DNA from: Treponema sp.
Lineage (GTDB): Bacteria; Spirochaetota; Spirochaetia; Treponematales; Breznakiellaceae
DNA: 21,760 bases
Assembly: GCA_031261385.1 (NCBI GenBank)
Contig: JAISJS010000080.1
Coordinates: 1-21,760 of the forward strand
Direction of reading: 5' to 3'
Shown one piece after another: positions 1-8,614 of this stretch (position 1 is its first letter; every line of letters starts with the position of its first letter). The position numbers were made by a program, and so were the translations under genes. Under the pieces are notes generated by a model that saw only the letters and a program-made list of their open reading frames with translations, did not search any database and had not been told where the DNA came from.

Positions 1-1155
1 ATAGATAAACCGGTCCAGCAGCATACGCTTATCCAGACCATTTCACGGGTAAACCGTGTGTATCCGGGAAAGGAAAAAGGACTGATTGTAGACTATATCG
101 GCATTAAAAATAACATGAATCTGGCCCTTAAAAAATATACCAACTATGAGGAAGATGAATTTGAAGGCATAGAACAATCCATTACCATAGTAAGGGATCA
201 ACTGGAAGTCCTGGCCCCGATGTTTCATACCTTCGACAATTCTAAATACTTTACCGGAACCCCCATGGAACAGCTTGACTGTTTCAACCGGGCAGTTGAA
301 TTCATCCAGAAAAACGAAGAACTTGAAACCCGGTTTATGGCTGCAGTAAAACGCCTGCAGCAAGCCTTTGATTTATGTAGTTCCAGTGAGGAGGTAAGCG
401 CAAAAGAACGGGACTACATCCATTACTACGTCGCGATCCGTTCCATTCTGTTCAAAATGACCAAAGGCGAGGCCCCTGATATATTCCAAATGAATGCCCG
501 TGTCCGCAAGTTAGTTGCCGATGCAATTCAGTCCGAAGGTGTGGAAGAATTGTTTGAGGTGGGTAAGCGCATTGATACGGATATATTCAGCGACGAATAT
601 CTTGCAAAAATAGCGAAAATCCCCCTTCCAAACACCAAAATAAAATTACTGCAACAGTTATTACAACAGGCCATAAATGAATTCAAAAAAGTCAATAAAA
701 TCAAGGCCCTTGAATTTACCGAGAAACTAAAGCAGGTCATTGATGATTACAACAACCGCCGGAATGAAAAACAGTACGCTAGTGATGTTCTGGACGAAGT
801 GGCCGATCAATTATCAGACTTATTGGAAAATCTTAAAACTGAAAAGAATTCATTTTCTGCAATGGGTATTGATTATGAAGAAAAGGCATTCTATGACATC
901 CTTAAATCCATTTCCGAAAAATTCGGCTTTCCTTATCCCCATGAAAAACTTATAATCCTGTCAAAAGAAATAAAGATAATCGTTGACGATAAAACTCACT
1001 ATACAGATTGGTCAAAGAAAGAAGATATAAAAGCTGAATTGCAGGTTGATTTAATTCTGGTACTTGATAAGTATGGATACCCACCGGAAACAAACGATGA
1101 AGTTTACAGGGAAATATTTGAACAGGCTGAAAATTTTAAGAAGTATAATGACTAA
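1..1155 (+). CDS. hsdR: Type I restriction enzyme R subunit (HsdR), C-terminal part
   Basis: The frame is open from base 1 and ends in TAA at 1153-1155, so the start lies to the left of the window. HsdR is the ATP-dependent translocase and nuclease subunit of type I restriction-modification complexes (HsdR2M2S1). The first visible residues carry the last helicase motif (QTISRVNRVYPGK) and the stretch GLIVDYIGI that marks the end of the RecA-like motor in this family. The rest is the charged helical C-terminal region that contacts the methylase core. About 384 codons are visible of a protein usually near 1000 residues. The nuclease domain and hsdM/hsdS are not in the window. The reading frame is intact and the region is AT-richer than the central part, as expected of a mobile defence gene. 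A GTG at 58 is only an internal codon. Confidence 0.9.
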   Translation: MDKPVQQHTLIQTISRVNRVYPGKEKGLIVDYIGIKNNMNLALKKYTNYEEDEFEGIEQSITIVRDQLEVLAPMFHTFDNSKYFTGTPMEQLDCFNRAVEFIQKNEELETRFMAAVKRLQQAFDLCSSSEEVSAKERDYIHYYVAIRSILFKMTKGEAPDIFQMNARVRKLVADAIQSEGVEELFEVGKRIDTDIFSDEYLAKIAKIPLPNTKIKLLQQLLQQAINEFKKVNKIKALEFTEKLKQVIDDYNNRRNEKQYASDVLDEVADQLSDLLENLKTEKNSFSAMGIDYEEKAFYDILKSISEKFGFPYPHEKLIILSKEIKIIVDDKTHYTDWSKKEDIKAELQVDLILVLDKYGYPPETNDEVYREIFEQAENFKKYND

Positions 1156-1193
1156 ACAATGAAACCGGTAATATCTATGCATAATTTTTCCCC

Positions 1194-1221
1194 TTGCAAA
1201 CCACCGAATATCTGCTAAACT
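1194..1221 (+). promoter_or_regulatory. Sigma70-type promoter of the nucleoside hydrolase gene
   Basis: TTGCAA at 1194-1199 and TAAACT at 1216-1221 are separated by 16 bases. The start codon at 1228 lies only 6 bases after the -10 box and has no Shine-Dalgarno sequence, so the transcript would begin at or next to the ATG (leaderless). Confidence 0.5.
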
Positions 1222-1227
1222 ATAACT

Positions 1228-2163
1228 ATGAATAAAATTCCCATAATCTTTGACTGTGACCCCGGTCACGATGACGCGATAGCGCTGATTTTTGCATTTG
1301 CGCAAGCCTCTCTTGATATAAAGGCCGTGACCACGGTCGCAGGAAACGCCGGCCTGGACAAGACGCTGATCAATGCAAAAAAAATCCTTGGCCTTCTCGG
1401 CAGGCGGCCGCTTTTGGCTGCGGGAGCGGCAAAGCCCATGTTCCGCAATTTGGTTACCGCACCTCAGGTCCACGGTGAAAGCGGCCTCGACGGGCCTGCT
1501 ATTCCGCTGCCCGATTATCCTGAGGAAAAGGTCAACGCCGTGGAACTTATGCGCCGCCTGATTACCGAAAGCCCGGAGCCGGTAACGATTATCGCTACAG
1601 GGCCGCTTACCAATCTGGGAATTTTGTTTACCGCTTTCCCCGAGGTGAAAAAAAACATTTCGACAATTTCCCTGATGGGCGGCGCCATAGGGGCGGGGAA
1701 CTGGACCAGCGCCGCAGAGTTTAACATCTATGTTGATCCCGAAGCGGCGGACATTGTTTTTTCTTCCGGCGTTCCGCTTGTCATGTCCGGCCTTGATGTG
1801 ACTACCAAAGCCCTGATCATGAAGGATGAGATTGATGTGATCCGAAGCCTTGGCGGCGCAGTTCCGGTTTTAACCGCCGACCTGCTGGATTTTTATTTTC
1901 AGTTTTACAAAAAAAACGGATACCCCGGAGCCGCTTTGCATGATCCCTGCGCCGTCGCATGCCTTACCCACCCTGCACTTTTTACCGGACGCCGGTATCA
2001 TGTCGTGGTGGAAACCAAAGGGAAACATACCGACGGTATGACCCTTGCCGATCTCAGACCTTATTCCGACGCAAAACCAAATGCCATTGTCAACATGGAT
2101 ATTGACCGCAAGGAGTTCATAAAAGTACTGACCGAAGCCTGCGCAGCGTATCCGAAGGCATAA
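1228..2163 (+). CDS. Ribonucleoside hydrolase, RihA/RihB type
   Basis: This 311-residue protein is a full-length inosine-uridine-preferring nucleoside hydrolase. It hydrolyses the N-glycosidic bond of ribonucleosides to base plus ribose for cytoplasmic salvage. The Ca2+-binding N-terminal signature DCDPGHDDAIAL (residues 9-20) is intact. So are HGESGLDGP (82-90), GNWTSAAEFNIYVDPEAA (157-174) and the catalytic His-Asp in ALHDPC (His238, Asp239). These resemble E. coli RihA and RihB about equally, so pyrimidine preference is likely but not proven and no symbol is given. It is a single gene between hsdR and a convergent gene. The ATG has no Shine-Dalgarno but sits just behind a promoter-like sequence. 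A hairpin terminator follows. Confidence 0.93.
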   Translation: MNKIPIIFDCDPGHDDAIALIFAFAQASLDIKAVTTVAGNAGLDKTLINAKKILGLLGRRPLLAAGAAKPMFRNLVTAPQVHGESGLDGPAIPLPDYPEEKVNAVELMRRLITESPEPVTIIATGPLTNLGILFTAFPEVKKNISTISLMGGAIGAGNWTSAAEFNIYVDPEAADIVFSSGVPLVMSGLDVTTKALIMKDEIDVIRSLGGAVPVLTADLLDFYFQFYKKNGYPGAALHDPCAVACLTHPALFTGRRYHVVVETKGKHTDGMTLADLRPYSDAKPNAIVNMDIDRKEFIKVLTEACAAYPKA

Positions 2164-2173
2164 GCGTACTGTG

Positions 2174-2197
2174 TGCCCCTTTGCAGGGCAGGTTTTT
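2174..2197 (+). terminator. Intrinsic terminator after the nucleoside hydrolase gene
   Basis: TGCCC (2174-2178) pairs with GGGCA (2186-2190) over a 7-base loop, and five T follow at 2193-2197. It lies 10 bases after the stop codon and 7 bases before the end of the convergent NYN gene. The stem is short, so strength is uncertain. Confidence 0.5.
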
Positions 2198-2203
2198 CAG
2201 CGC

Positions 2204-3151
2204 TTACTCAATAACCGTAACTTTGTGCGCCCGGTAACGGGGGGCTTCATCCCGTTTGGTCCGCTCCGGATCTTCTTCGCACAGGTAGCTTACCCGCATT
2301 CCCGGTATCAGCTCATCAAAATCTTTATTGGTAAGGGTGCTGTAGTGAAAAAATACATTGTTGATTTTTTCATCCTTGATAAAACCAAAACCGTCTTTGA
2401 TGCTGATAATCGTTGATATAATTTCATTTTCGGCAGGTATTTCTGCCGCAGGTTTTGCAGAGAGAATACTCCCGATGCTTTCGGTATAATATTCCCGTTT
2501 TTCTGCAACAAAAAGATCGTTAATGATATCAGAATTATAATTTCTTTCTATCCTATCGTGCATGATCACCGGATACAGGACTTCTTCGAGCAATTGACGG
2601 GAAGTTCGTGTTTCCGACATGGCGCCGTTTTCGTTGTAGTAACTGTAGTCCCAGCTGATAAGCATTACCTGGGTACCCAGGGTGTTGAGTTTTCTGACGA
2701 GCGGAACATAATCGCCGTCTCCGGCTACTAGAACCAAAATATCAAAATGCTTGTAGATTGCCAATTCATAGGCTTCCAGGGCAAGCCACACGTCTATTCC
2801 CTTTTCCTGCATGCTGCTGTTTTCGACATTGTACCGCAGGGGCAGATAATGGGTAACGATATTTTCACGCATAAGAATATCTTCAAATATCCGTTCGCTC
2901 TGAACTTTTTCCCCAAGCTCTTTTGCGGAAGAACGGCCCTTAAAATAATGGGCGTCGATAATCTGGCAAAGCCGTATATCATCAATTTTTGTAATTCCGG
3001 CAATTTCCCTGCGGATAAAATCATGCAGGCCGGAAATGCTTATACGCGCCTTCCGCCTATGTTCGTATTTGTAATAATTACTGACCTTATAAAAATAATA
3101 GCCGTCATAAAATATACCTATACGGATTATTTCATTCATTTTATTGTTCAT
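2204..3151 (-). CDS. NYN (LabA/DUF88-like) PIN-fold nuclease with C-terminal cold-shock domain
   Basis: The 315-residue protein appears to join two domains. Residues 8-200 match the NYN/LabA PIN-like fold: GIFYDGYYF (Asp16) after the first strand, KGIDVWLALEAYELA (Asp120) and VLVAGDGDYVPLVRKL (Asp145, Asp147). These give the acidic residues of a metal-dependent RNase site. Residues 247-312 look like a cold-shock/S1-type OB domain, with RNP1-like DGFGFI and RNP2-like VFFHYS. A nucleic-acid-binding nuclease, probably acting on RNA, is the natural reading; the substrate is unknown. It starts 26 bases after the response-regulator stop codon and could be its operon partner. No Shine-Dalgarno is present, but a promoter lies 6 bases before the ATG. 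A second ATG four codons in is an alternative start. Confidence 0.8.
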   Translation of the reverse strand: MNNKMNEIIRIGIFYDGYYFYKVSNYYKYEHRRKARISISGLHDFIRREIAGITKIDDIRLCQIIDAHYFKGRSSAKELGEKVQSERIFEDILMRENIVTHYLPLRYNVENSSMQEKGIDVWLALEAYELAIYKHFDILVLVAGDGDYVPLVRKLNTLGTQVMLISWDYSYYNENGAMSETRTSRQLLEEVLYPVIMHDRIERNYNSDIINDLFVAEKREYYTESIGSILSAKPAAEIPAENEIISTIISIKDGFGFIKDEKINNVFFHYSTLTNKDFDELIPGMRVSYLCEEDPERTKRDEAPRYRAHKVTVIE

Positions 3152-3157
3152 GTAAAT

Positions 3158-3186
3158 ATTATGCAGTTTTATTACAATTATTTCAA
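3158..3186 (-). promoter_or_regulatory. Internal promoter of the NYN/cold-shock gene
   Basis: On the minus strand, TTGAAA (3186-3181) and CATAAT (3163-3158) are separated by exactly 17 bases. The -35 box lies in the last codons of the response regulator gene. The ATG follows the -10 box by 6 bases, so the mRNA would be leaderless. Confidence 0.55.
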
Positions 3187-4569
3187 TCCATACAGTTTGA
3201 TTTTATTGAGTATGGTTTTACGGCTTACCCCAAGGCTTTCCGCAGCTCTGGTCCGGTTTCCGTCACAGCGTTCAAGGGCGGCAATAATTGCCTGTTTTTC
3301 AATGTCCTCAAGTGATTCGCTGCGAAAAGTATTTGCCGCAGCAGGATTTTGTCCTGAAGCAATGGCAGCCGTTGTAAGCATCTGATCTGACAGACCGGCT
3401 GTTTCAAAGGGTGCATTGTTTTGAGTCTCGTGTAAATCAATATCCTCCGGCCGGATAATATTCCCTTCACAGTAGATTAAGGCGCGTTCAAGAATATTTT
3501 CCAGTTCACGGATGTTGCCGGGGAATGAATATGTTTTTAATTTTTCGATTGCCCCGGATGACATTGTGCAGGCTTTGGTGCGGGAGGCGTGTTTGGCAAG
3601 CAGATGATGTGCCAGCAGGGGAACATCATCGCGGCGTTCCCGAAGCGGGGGAAGGGAAATCCTGAAAACGTTGAGCCGGTAATAAAGGTCTTCCCGAAAA
3701 CGGCCTTCTTTTACCAGGGTTTCCAGGTTTTGGTTGGTGGCGGAGATAATCCGGGCGCTGACGGGAATATCGCTGACGCCGCCCAAACGGCGGATCTTCC
3801 GATCCTGTAAAACACGGAGGAGCTTAACCTGCAGGGGCATGGGCATTTCACCGATTTCATCGAGAAAAAGACAGCCATGACCGGCCAATTCAAAAAGCCC
3901 GATTTTCCGTGCGGCGGCTCCGGTAAAAGAACCCTTCTCGTGACCGAACAGTTCGCTCTCCATAAGACCTTCGTGAATGCCGCCGATATTCACCGCCACA
4001 AACGGTTCGCCTGCCGCGGGACTGCGGGCGTGGATTTCGCGGGCAGCAACTTCTTTGCCGGTCCCGCTCTCACCGGTGATCAGTACCGTCACATCAGTAC
4101 CGGCAATTTTATCAATTTGATCGAGCAGTTTCCGCATTTGCGGGGTATCGCCCAAAAAGGAATTTTCTTTGGGGATAGTGCGTTTTTCCGCTTCCATAGT
4201 ATTTTCCCTGCGGTGGTTCTCCACAAGGGACCTGAGTTTGATGACAAGCTCCGCAGGATCAAAGGGCTTTACGAGGTAATCCTTGGCGCCGCTTTTCAGG
4301 GCTGTTACCGCGTCGGCAATTTCCCCGTGGGCGCTGATCATGATTGCCGGAGAATAAATCCCCTGTTTCTGCATAATTTCCAAAACCGCCTGACCGCTTA
4401 TGCCGGGCAGTTTTAAATCCAGTATCACCGCATCAAAATTTTCTTTTTCAAGATATTCAAGGGCCGCTTCTCCGCTCTCCGCGCCTTCCGAATCGATCTT
4501 TTCAAGGCTCAGATATTTTTTAAGAGACTGCCGGATATTTTGTTCATCATCAACAATTAATACACGCAT
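3178..4569 (-). CDS. NtrC-family sigma54-dependent response regulator
   Basis: All three domains of this 463-residue activator are complete. The receiver (1-120) has VDDE, phosphoacceptor Asp51 in ILDLKLPG and Lys101. The AAA+ domain has Walker A GESGTGKE (166-173), the sigma54-contacting loop GSFTGA (213-218, Ser in place of the usual Ala), Walker B LFLDEIG (235-240) and the arginine-rich PPLRERRDD segment. A Fis-type helix-turn-helix (about 431-460) ends the protein. It should use ATP to open sigma54 promoters when phosphorylated. Its start codon directly follows the sensor-kinase stop codon (TAG|ATG), so the two form a pair. The operon they belong to starts with a sigma54 promoter, which is the likely target. 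A CGGAG 12 bases before the ATG is a poorly spaced ribosome site, so coupling to the kinase is likely. Confidence 0.95.
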   Translation of the reverse strand: MRVLIVDDEQNIRQSLKKYLSLEKIDSEGAESGEAALEYLEKENFDAVILDLKLPGISGQAVLEIMQKQGIYSPAIMISAHGEIADAVTALKSGAKDYLVKPFDPAELVIKLRSLVENHRRENTMEAEKRTIPKENSFLGDTPQMRKLLDQIDKIAGTDVTVLITGESGTGKEVAAREIHARSPAAGEPFVAVNIGGIHEGLMESELFGHEKGSFTGAAARKIGLFELAGHGCLFLDEIGEMPMPLQVKLLRVLQDRKIRRLGGVSDIPVSARIISATNQNLETLVKEGRFREDLYYRLNVFRISLPPLRERRDDVPLLAHHLLAKHASRTKACTMSSGAIEKLKTYSFPGNIRELENILERALIYCEGNIIRPEDIDLHETQNNAPFETAGLSDQMLTTAAIASGQNPAAANTFRSESLEDIEKQAIIAALERCDGNRTRAAESLGVSRKTILNKIKLYGLK

Positions 4570-5970
4570 CTATTTATTATACTCCGGAAAAGTAACCGTG
4601 ACCATAATTCCGCCGCCCTCACGGTTTGCTGCGGCGATGGTCCCGCCTGCGGCTTCTACAAAACGCTTGCTGATCGAAAGCCCAATGCCCGTTCCCGTGC
4701 TCTTGCTGGTAAAGAACGGATCAAAAATGCGTTTCATATTTTCTTCGGGAATGCCCGAACCGCGGTCATAAATGCTGATGATAACAAGGCCGTCGGCTTT
4801 TTTGATCGATGCGCCTGTTTCTTCAGGCCGCCCGCCTGATTCCAGTGCGTTGCGGAGTATGTTTTCCAGCACCGAACGGATGCGCTCGGTATCTGCAAAG
4901 ATTGTGCTGTTATGCTCAGAATCATCCTGAATGATATTTTTATCGCAGAGCCGCCGGGAGGTCCCGGCTAAAAGCTCGTAACAGTTGACCGGAACAGGAT
5001 GGCCCGCAGCTTCCCGAAGGTAATCATTCACCCGGTAAACAAGAGCCGACAGGCGATCCACTTCCTGATTGATAATGGCGATCTCTTCGGCGCCGTTTTG
5101 ATTTACCGCTTTTTTTTCATTTGCCGATGTCTTTTCAGGGAAAAGGGACTTTTCCAATATCCCTGTTTGCAGCCGTATCGAAAGCAGGGGATTTTTTATT
5201 TCGTGGGCCAGCGTTGAGGCTGCGGTACCAAGGACCACCAGGTTCTGCTGGGCTTCGATCCGTTCACGGTATTCAAGGTTTCGCAAATAAAGATGACGTA
5301 TGTAAAAAACCAAAAACAGCAGAATCAGGGCACAAAGGGGAAGCAGGGCAGTTGTAAGGGCCTGTGTGCGCCAATATGCAGGATGGGAAATATCAATATA
5401 AAAATATTTTCCGCGAGACAGTGTGTTAAAAAAAAGAAAGCCCTGCCTGCCTTGATCCACACGGCCTTGATCCATACGCCCCTGATCCATGCGGTCCGGA
5501 TTTGCACGATCCTGATCCGGCCTGCCGGGCCGCCGGTTTTCTCCCTCCGGGGAACGGGGCTGCCCTGCCGGACCCATTCTGTCGGTATGCAGTACGAATT
5601 TGACCGAACGGCCCTGCTTGTCGGGAATCGTGAAACGTCCGAACCGGGATTTGTCTGCATCGTCCAGCAGGCGCTCATCAAAAAGTTCGGGAACCTTGCC
5701 CCACCGGTAAGCGGGAGAAAGGTCGGCGCCGTACACGGCAACGCCGGCGATTCGCCCTGCCAATACGGAATTGGATTCAACGGCGGAACCAAAGTCATCA
5801 TAATTGCGGAGACCGGCAAAAAGCATATTAAAGATACGTTCATTGTCGTTATCGCGGATAAGCCGGGCGCGATCCCGCATTCCCCACAGGATAAAAACGG
5901 TCAGCGCGGAAAGCAGCGCCCAGCCGAAAACAGCGGCGGCAAATGACGAAGTACGCAGGCTTTTCTTCAT
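4570..5970 (-). CDS. Membrane sensor histidine kinase (NtrB-like output)
   Basis: In this 466-residue kinase, a first membrane helix (about 11-31) precedes an extracytoplasmic sensor region (32-203), followed by a second helix (about 204-226). The dimerisation domain holds the phospho-accepting His256 in LAHEIKNPL. The ATP-binding domain has the N box around Asn374 (ILRNALE), DRGSGIP (402-408), FDPFFTSK and GTGIGLSI. The sensor region ends in proline- and arginine-rich repeats of the form xDQGR (about 151-175). No known ligand domain is recognised. The start overlaps the TolC-like stop codon (ATGA), and the gene abuts the response regulator. This suggests it senses a substrate of the pump or envelope damage caused by that substrate (inference). 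Confidence 0.93.
   Translation of the reverse strand: MKKSLRTSSFAAAVFGWALLSALTVFILWGMRDRARLIRDNDNERIFNMLFAGLRNYDDFGSAVESNSVLAGRIAGVAVYGADLSPAYRWGKVPELFDERLLDDADKSRFGRFTIPDKQGRSVKFVLHTDRMGPAGQPRSPEGENRRPGRPDQDRANPDRMDQGRMDQGRVDQGRQGFLFFNTLSRGKYFYIDISHPAYWRTQALTTALLPLCALILLFLVFYIRHLYLRNLEYRERIEAQQNLVVLGTAASTLAHEIKNPLLSIRLQTGILEKSLFPEKTSANEKKAVNQNGAEEIAIINQEVDRLSALVYRVNDYLREAAGHPVPVNCYELLAGTSRRLCDKNIIQDDSEHNSTIFADTERIRSVLENILRNALESGGRPEETGASIKKADGLVIISIYDRGSGIPEENMKRIFDPFFTSKSTGTGIGLSISKRFVEAAGGTIAAANREGGGIMVTVTFPEYNK
5450..5524 (-). repeat. 15-bp tandem repeat inside the sensor-kinase gene
   Basis: Five consecutive 15-base units of the type CCTTGATCCATACGC (plus strand) encode pentapeptides such as MDQGR, VDQGR, ANPDR and PDQDR in the extracytoplasmic part of the kinase. 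The three units at the left end are nearly identical and the two at the right are diverged. Because 15 is a multiple of 3, gain or loss of units would keep the frame. Confidence 0.85.
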
Positions 5971-7346
5971 GACAGCAGCAGCTCCATCAGATCAGATTCA
6001 GATGCAAAAGCCCCAAGACTCCGCAGTTTTGAAAGACTGCCGAGAAAACCAAATTCCGCCCGTATGCGCTGATTGCGGTTAGAGCTTACCAGAGCGGCGG
6101 CGTCTGAAAGTTCAGAAACAGAATTTTGGCCAAGGCGGTACAGCTCAATTACATATTCAAAATGTTTTTCCGCATAATCGCAGGCGCGCCGGGAGGAGAG
6201 AACCGTTTCCGCCTGGGAAAGCAGGCTGAGCAGCGTTGTTTGCAGTTCAAGTTCCAGTGAACTTTCTGCGCCAAGATAATCCAGATTTGACTGTTCCAGG
6301 GTTATTTTTCGTTTTGCAACAGTATTGGCGGTTACCCAAAAATCCAGCGGGATACTCCCGCTTAAAGAAAAACTGCCCGGAGAAAGTTTTATGCCATCCT
6401 GTACTGAATACCCCCATCCGCCCAAATTAAAACCCGCATTAAGTGTGGGTAAATAATCCCTGCCTGCAAGGGTAACATTCTTTTTTGCAATCTGGCTTGA
6501 GAGGCTTGCGCGGGTAAGACCGGGATTTCCTGCGGCGGCGGCCTTCCATAAATCGGCATATAAACCATCAAGCTTTTCATCAGAAATTTCAGAAAGATGG
6601 CTGATTAATGTTTCATAGGCGTCAAAGTCAGCGGTTTCAAGGACGGGCAGTTCGGCAATTCCGGTAATGGCCTTTAACTTTGCGCTGTTTAACGCCAAAT
6701 CCCGCTTTGCCTGATTCCGTGCATTTTCCCGCGTTTCCTTTTCCGCCAGCGCCTGCAGATAATCACCGGGTTTTATCATGCCGTTTGCACTCCGTATTTC
6801 CGCTACGGAAAGGGCAAACGCGGCAGTCTGCAGCGTTGATTCCGCCGCTTCCAAACTTACCGCCGACTGCAAAACATTGTAATAGGCGGTGTCCGCCGCA
6901 TCAAGCACAGCGTAATATTCTGCCAGCGCTTCTTTTCTGGTTATCTCTGAACTTATTTTATTAATCGAAGCCAGCACAATACTTTTTCCGCCGTTAAAAA
7001 TTTTCTGGCTTACGCCGAAACTTATTATGTTTCCGCTTAGACTATCAGGAAAATTTACGCCTTCTCCGCCGGCATTCCACAAGCCTATTGAAGCGCTGGG
7101 CCCTCCCAGGGACAGTGACGGAAGGTTTGAAAAAACCTGGGCTATATCATCAAGACGATTATTTTGCATGGTCAGATTATATTTGGCAAGGCTCCGCGAA
7201 TTCGCCAGCGCCAGGCTCCGCGCCTGTTCAATACTGAGTGTGATAGTACCCGTCGTTTCAACGCCAATTGGCTCATCTTCCGCAAAAACACCAACAGGCA
7301 GCATTATTAAAAAAACAATTATTATTAAAATATTATTTTTCTTCAT
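5967..7346 (-). CDS. TolC-like outer membrane efflux channel
   Basis: The 459-residue protein has a clear signal peptide (hydrophobic residues 6-20, cleavage after VFA near residue 22). It is followed by the duplicated alpha-helical hairpin layout of the outer membrane efflux protein family: long Ala/Leu/Ser/Glu-rich helices with repeated LALANSRSL and ALAEKETRENARNQ type segments. It should form the outer-membrane duct of the export machine encoded by the preceding genes. AAGGAGGAAT just before the ATG is a strong ribosome site. The gene starts 33 bases after the permease gene and overlaps the kinase start by 4 bases. Assignment is by architecture and context, not by a diagnostic active site. 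Confidence 0.87.
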   Translation of the reverse strand: MKKNNILIIIVFLIMLPVGVFAEDEPIGVETTGTITLSIEQARSLALANSRSLAKYNLTMQNNRLDDIAQVFSNLPSLSLGGPSASIGLWNAGGEGVNFPDSLSGNIISFGVSQKIFNGGKSIVLASINKISSEITRKEALAEYYAVLDAADTAYYNVLQSAVSLEAAESTLQTAAFALSVAEIRSANGMIKPGDYLQALAEKETRENARNQAKRDLALNSAKLKAITGIAELPVLETADFDAYETLISHLSEISDEKLDGLYADLWKAAAAGNPGLTRASLSSQIAKKNVTLAGRDYLPTLNAGFNLGGWGYSVQDGIKLSPGSFSLSGSIPLDFWVTANTVAKRKITLEQSNLDYLGAESSLELELQTTLLSLLSQAETVLSSRRACDYAEKHFEYVIELYRLGQNSVSELSDAAALVSSNRNQRIRAEFGFLGSLSKLRSLGAFASESDLMELLLS

Positions 7347-7379
7347 TCCAAATTCCTCCTTCCACCCTCAACCCTTTTT

Positions 7380-8591
7380 TTACTCATACCTCAATGCGTC
7401 AATGGGATAAAGTCCTGCGGCCTTCTTTGCCGGATAATAGCCAAAGGTAATACCAACCACCGCCGAAAAAATTGCGGAAGCCATCACAATAAGCGGGTTT
7501 ATTGAAGTGGGTGTTCCCATGGCGGTAAGAATCCGGCAAATCATGAATGCAAGGCCGATGCCGATGATCCCTCCCATCAAACTTAAAATGATCGATTCTG
7601 AAAGAAACTGAAAAAGAATGTCGCGTTTTCGTGCGCCCACCGACATACGTATGCCGATTTCCCGTGTGCGCTCCGTCACCGACACGAGCATGATATTCAT
7701 AATCCCGATGCCGCCGACAAGCAGTGAAACTCCGGCGATTGCCGCGAGGAGGCTTGTAAGGCTGCGGGAAGTTTCGCTTGCCATTTCGATAATATCTGCC
7801 TGGTTCATGATTTCAAAATCATCTGTTTCGCCCTCGTTAAGTTTATGCGCCTCGCGAAGTATCAGCGTCGCTTCTTTTGATGCGATTTCCATATACTGTT
7901 TGCTCACCACGCTCATGGCAATTGAATTAAGATTCTTTGAATTGACCAGCCGGGTAATGTACGTGTCAATGGGAACCATAATGATATCATCCTGATCGTT
8001 GCCCATGCCGCCGGCGCCTTTCTTTGCAAGAATTCCTATAACGGTAAAACGGTTGGTTCCGATACGGATCTGTGAACCGACAGGATTTGTCCCCCCGAAA
8101 AGCTGCGCTGCCGTAGTTGCACCTAACACCGCTACACGGTTGCGGGTCGTAAGGTCATCATCTTCAAAAAAAGATCCTTCGGCAGTATCCCAGCTGCGGA
8201 TAATAAGGTAATCGGGATCAACGCCCATTACCGTGGTGGTCCAGCTTGTATCTCCTCCGGCAACCGCAAAACTCCGCTGGGCAATTCCCGAAACGGCGAG
8301 GGCATAACTTGCTTCGTTTTTGACTTTCTCTGCATCGGACTTGGTAATGCGGTTTGGTCTCGACTGACTCTGTCCCGGGGTCATCCTTACGCGCCGGGGC
8401 ATAATCTGAACAAGGTTTGTTCCCATGCCGGCGATACGCGACTCAATCGACTTCTGCGCCCCCTCGCCGACGGCAACCATGATGATAACGCTTCCCACCC
8501 CGATAATGATCCCAAGCGAAGTAAGAAGGCTCCTCATGCGGTTGCGGAGTATGTTGCGAAAACAGGTATGTATAAGCTGTAAAATATTCAT
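7380..8591 (-). CDS. MacB/FtsX-type ABC transporter permease
   Basis: This 403-residue permease has the MacB arrangement: one N-terminal membrane helix (about 22-42), a large periplasmic domain (about 45-275) and three C-terminal helices (about 280-303, 328-352 and 365-386). Family marks include RNILRNRMRSLLTSLGIIIGV at the start, VTERTREIGIRMSVGA before helix 3 and the terminal PAKKAAGLYPIDALRYE. In E. coli MacB the ATPase and permease are one chain; here they are separate genes. MacB-type pumps are mechanotransmitters that drive export of macrolides, peptides, lipoproteins or toxins through the TolC channel. The start is supported by AGAAGG about 6 bases upstream of the ATG. A palindromic repeat separates it from the ATPase gene. 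Confidence 0.94.
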   Translation of the reverse strand: MNILQLIHTCFRNILRNRMRSLLTSLGIIIGVGSVIIMVAVGEGAQKSIESRIAGMGTNLVQIMPRRVRMTPGQSQSRPNRITKSDAEKVKNEASYALAVSGIAQRSFAVAGGDTSWTTTVMGVDPDYLIIRSWDTAEGSFFEDDDLTTRNRVAVLGATTAAQLFGGTNPVGSQIRIGTNRFTVIGILAKKGAGGMGNDQDDIIMVPIDTYITRLVNSKNLNSIAMSVVSKQYMEIASKEATLILREAHKLNEGETDDFEIMNQADIIEMASETSRSLTSLLAAIAGVSLLVGGIGIMNIMLVSVTERTREIGIRMSVGARKRDILFQFLSESIILSLMGGIIGIGLAFMICRILTAMGTPTSINPLIVMASAIFSAVVGITFGYYPAKKAAGLYPIDALRYE

Positions 8592-8614
8592 AATAAACCT
8601 TCTGAATAAATACT

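Noticed and set aside
5293..5946. 217-codon open frame on the plus strand opposite the sensor kinase
   Set aside because: A shadow of the kinase gene. The repeated Ile/His-rich part is only the antisense reading of the DQGR repeats.
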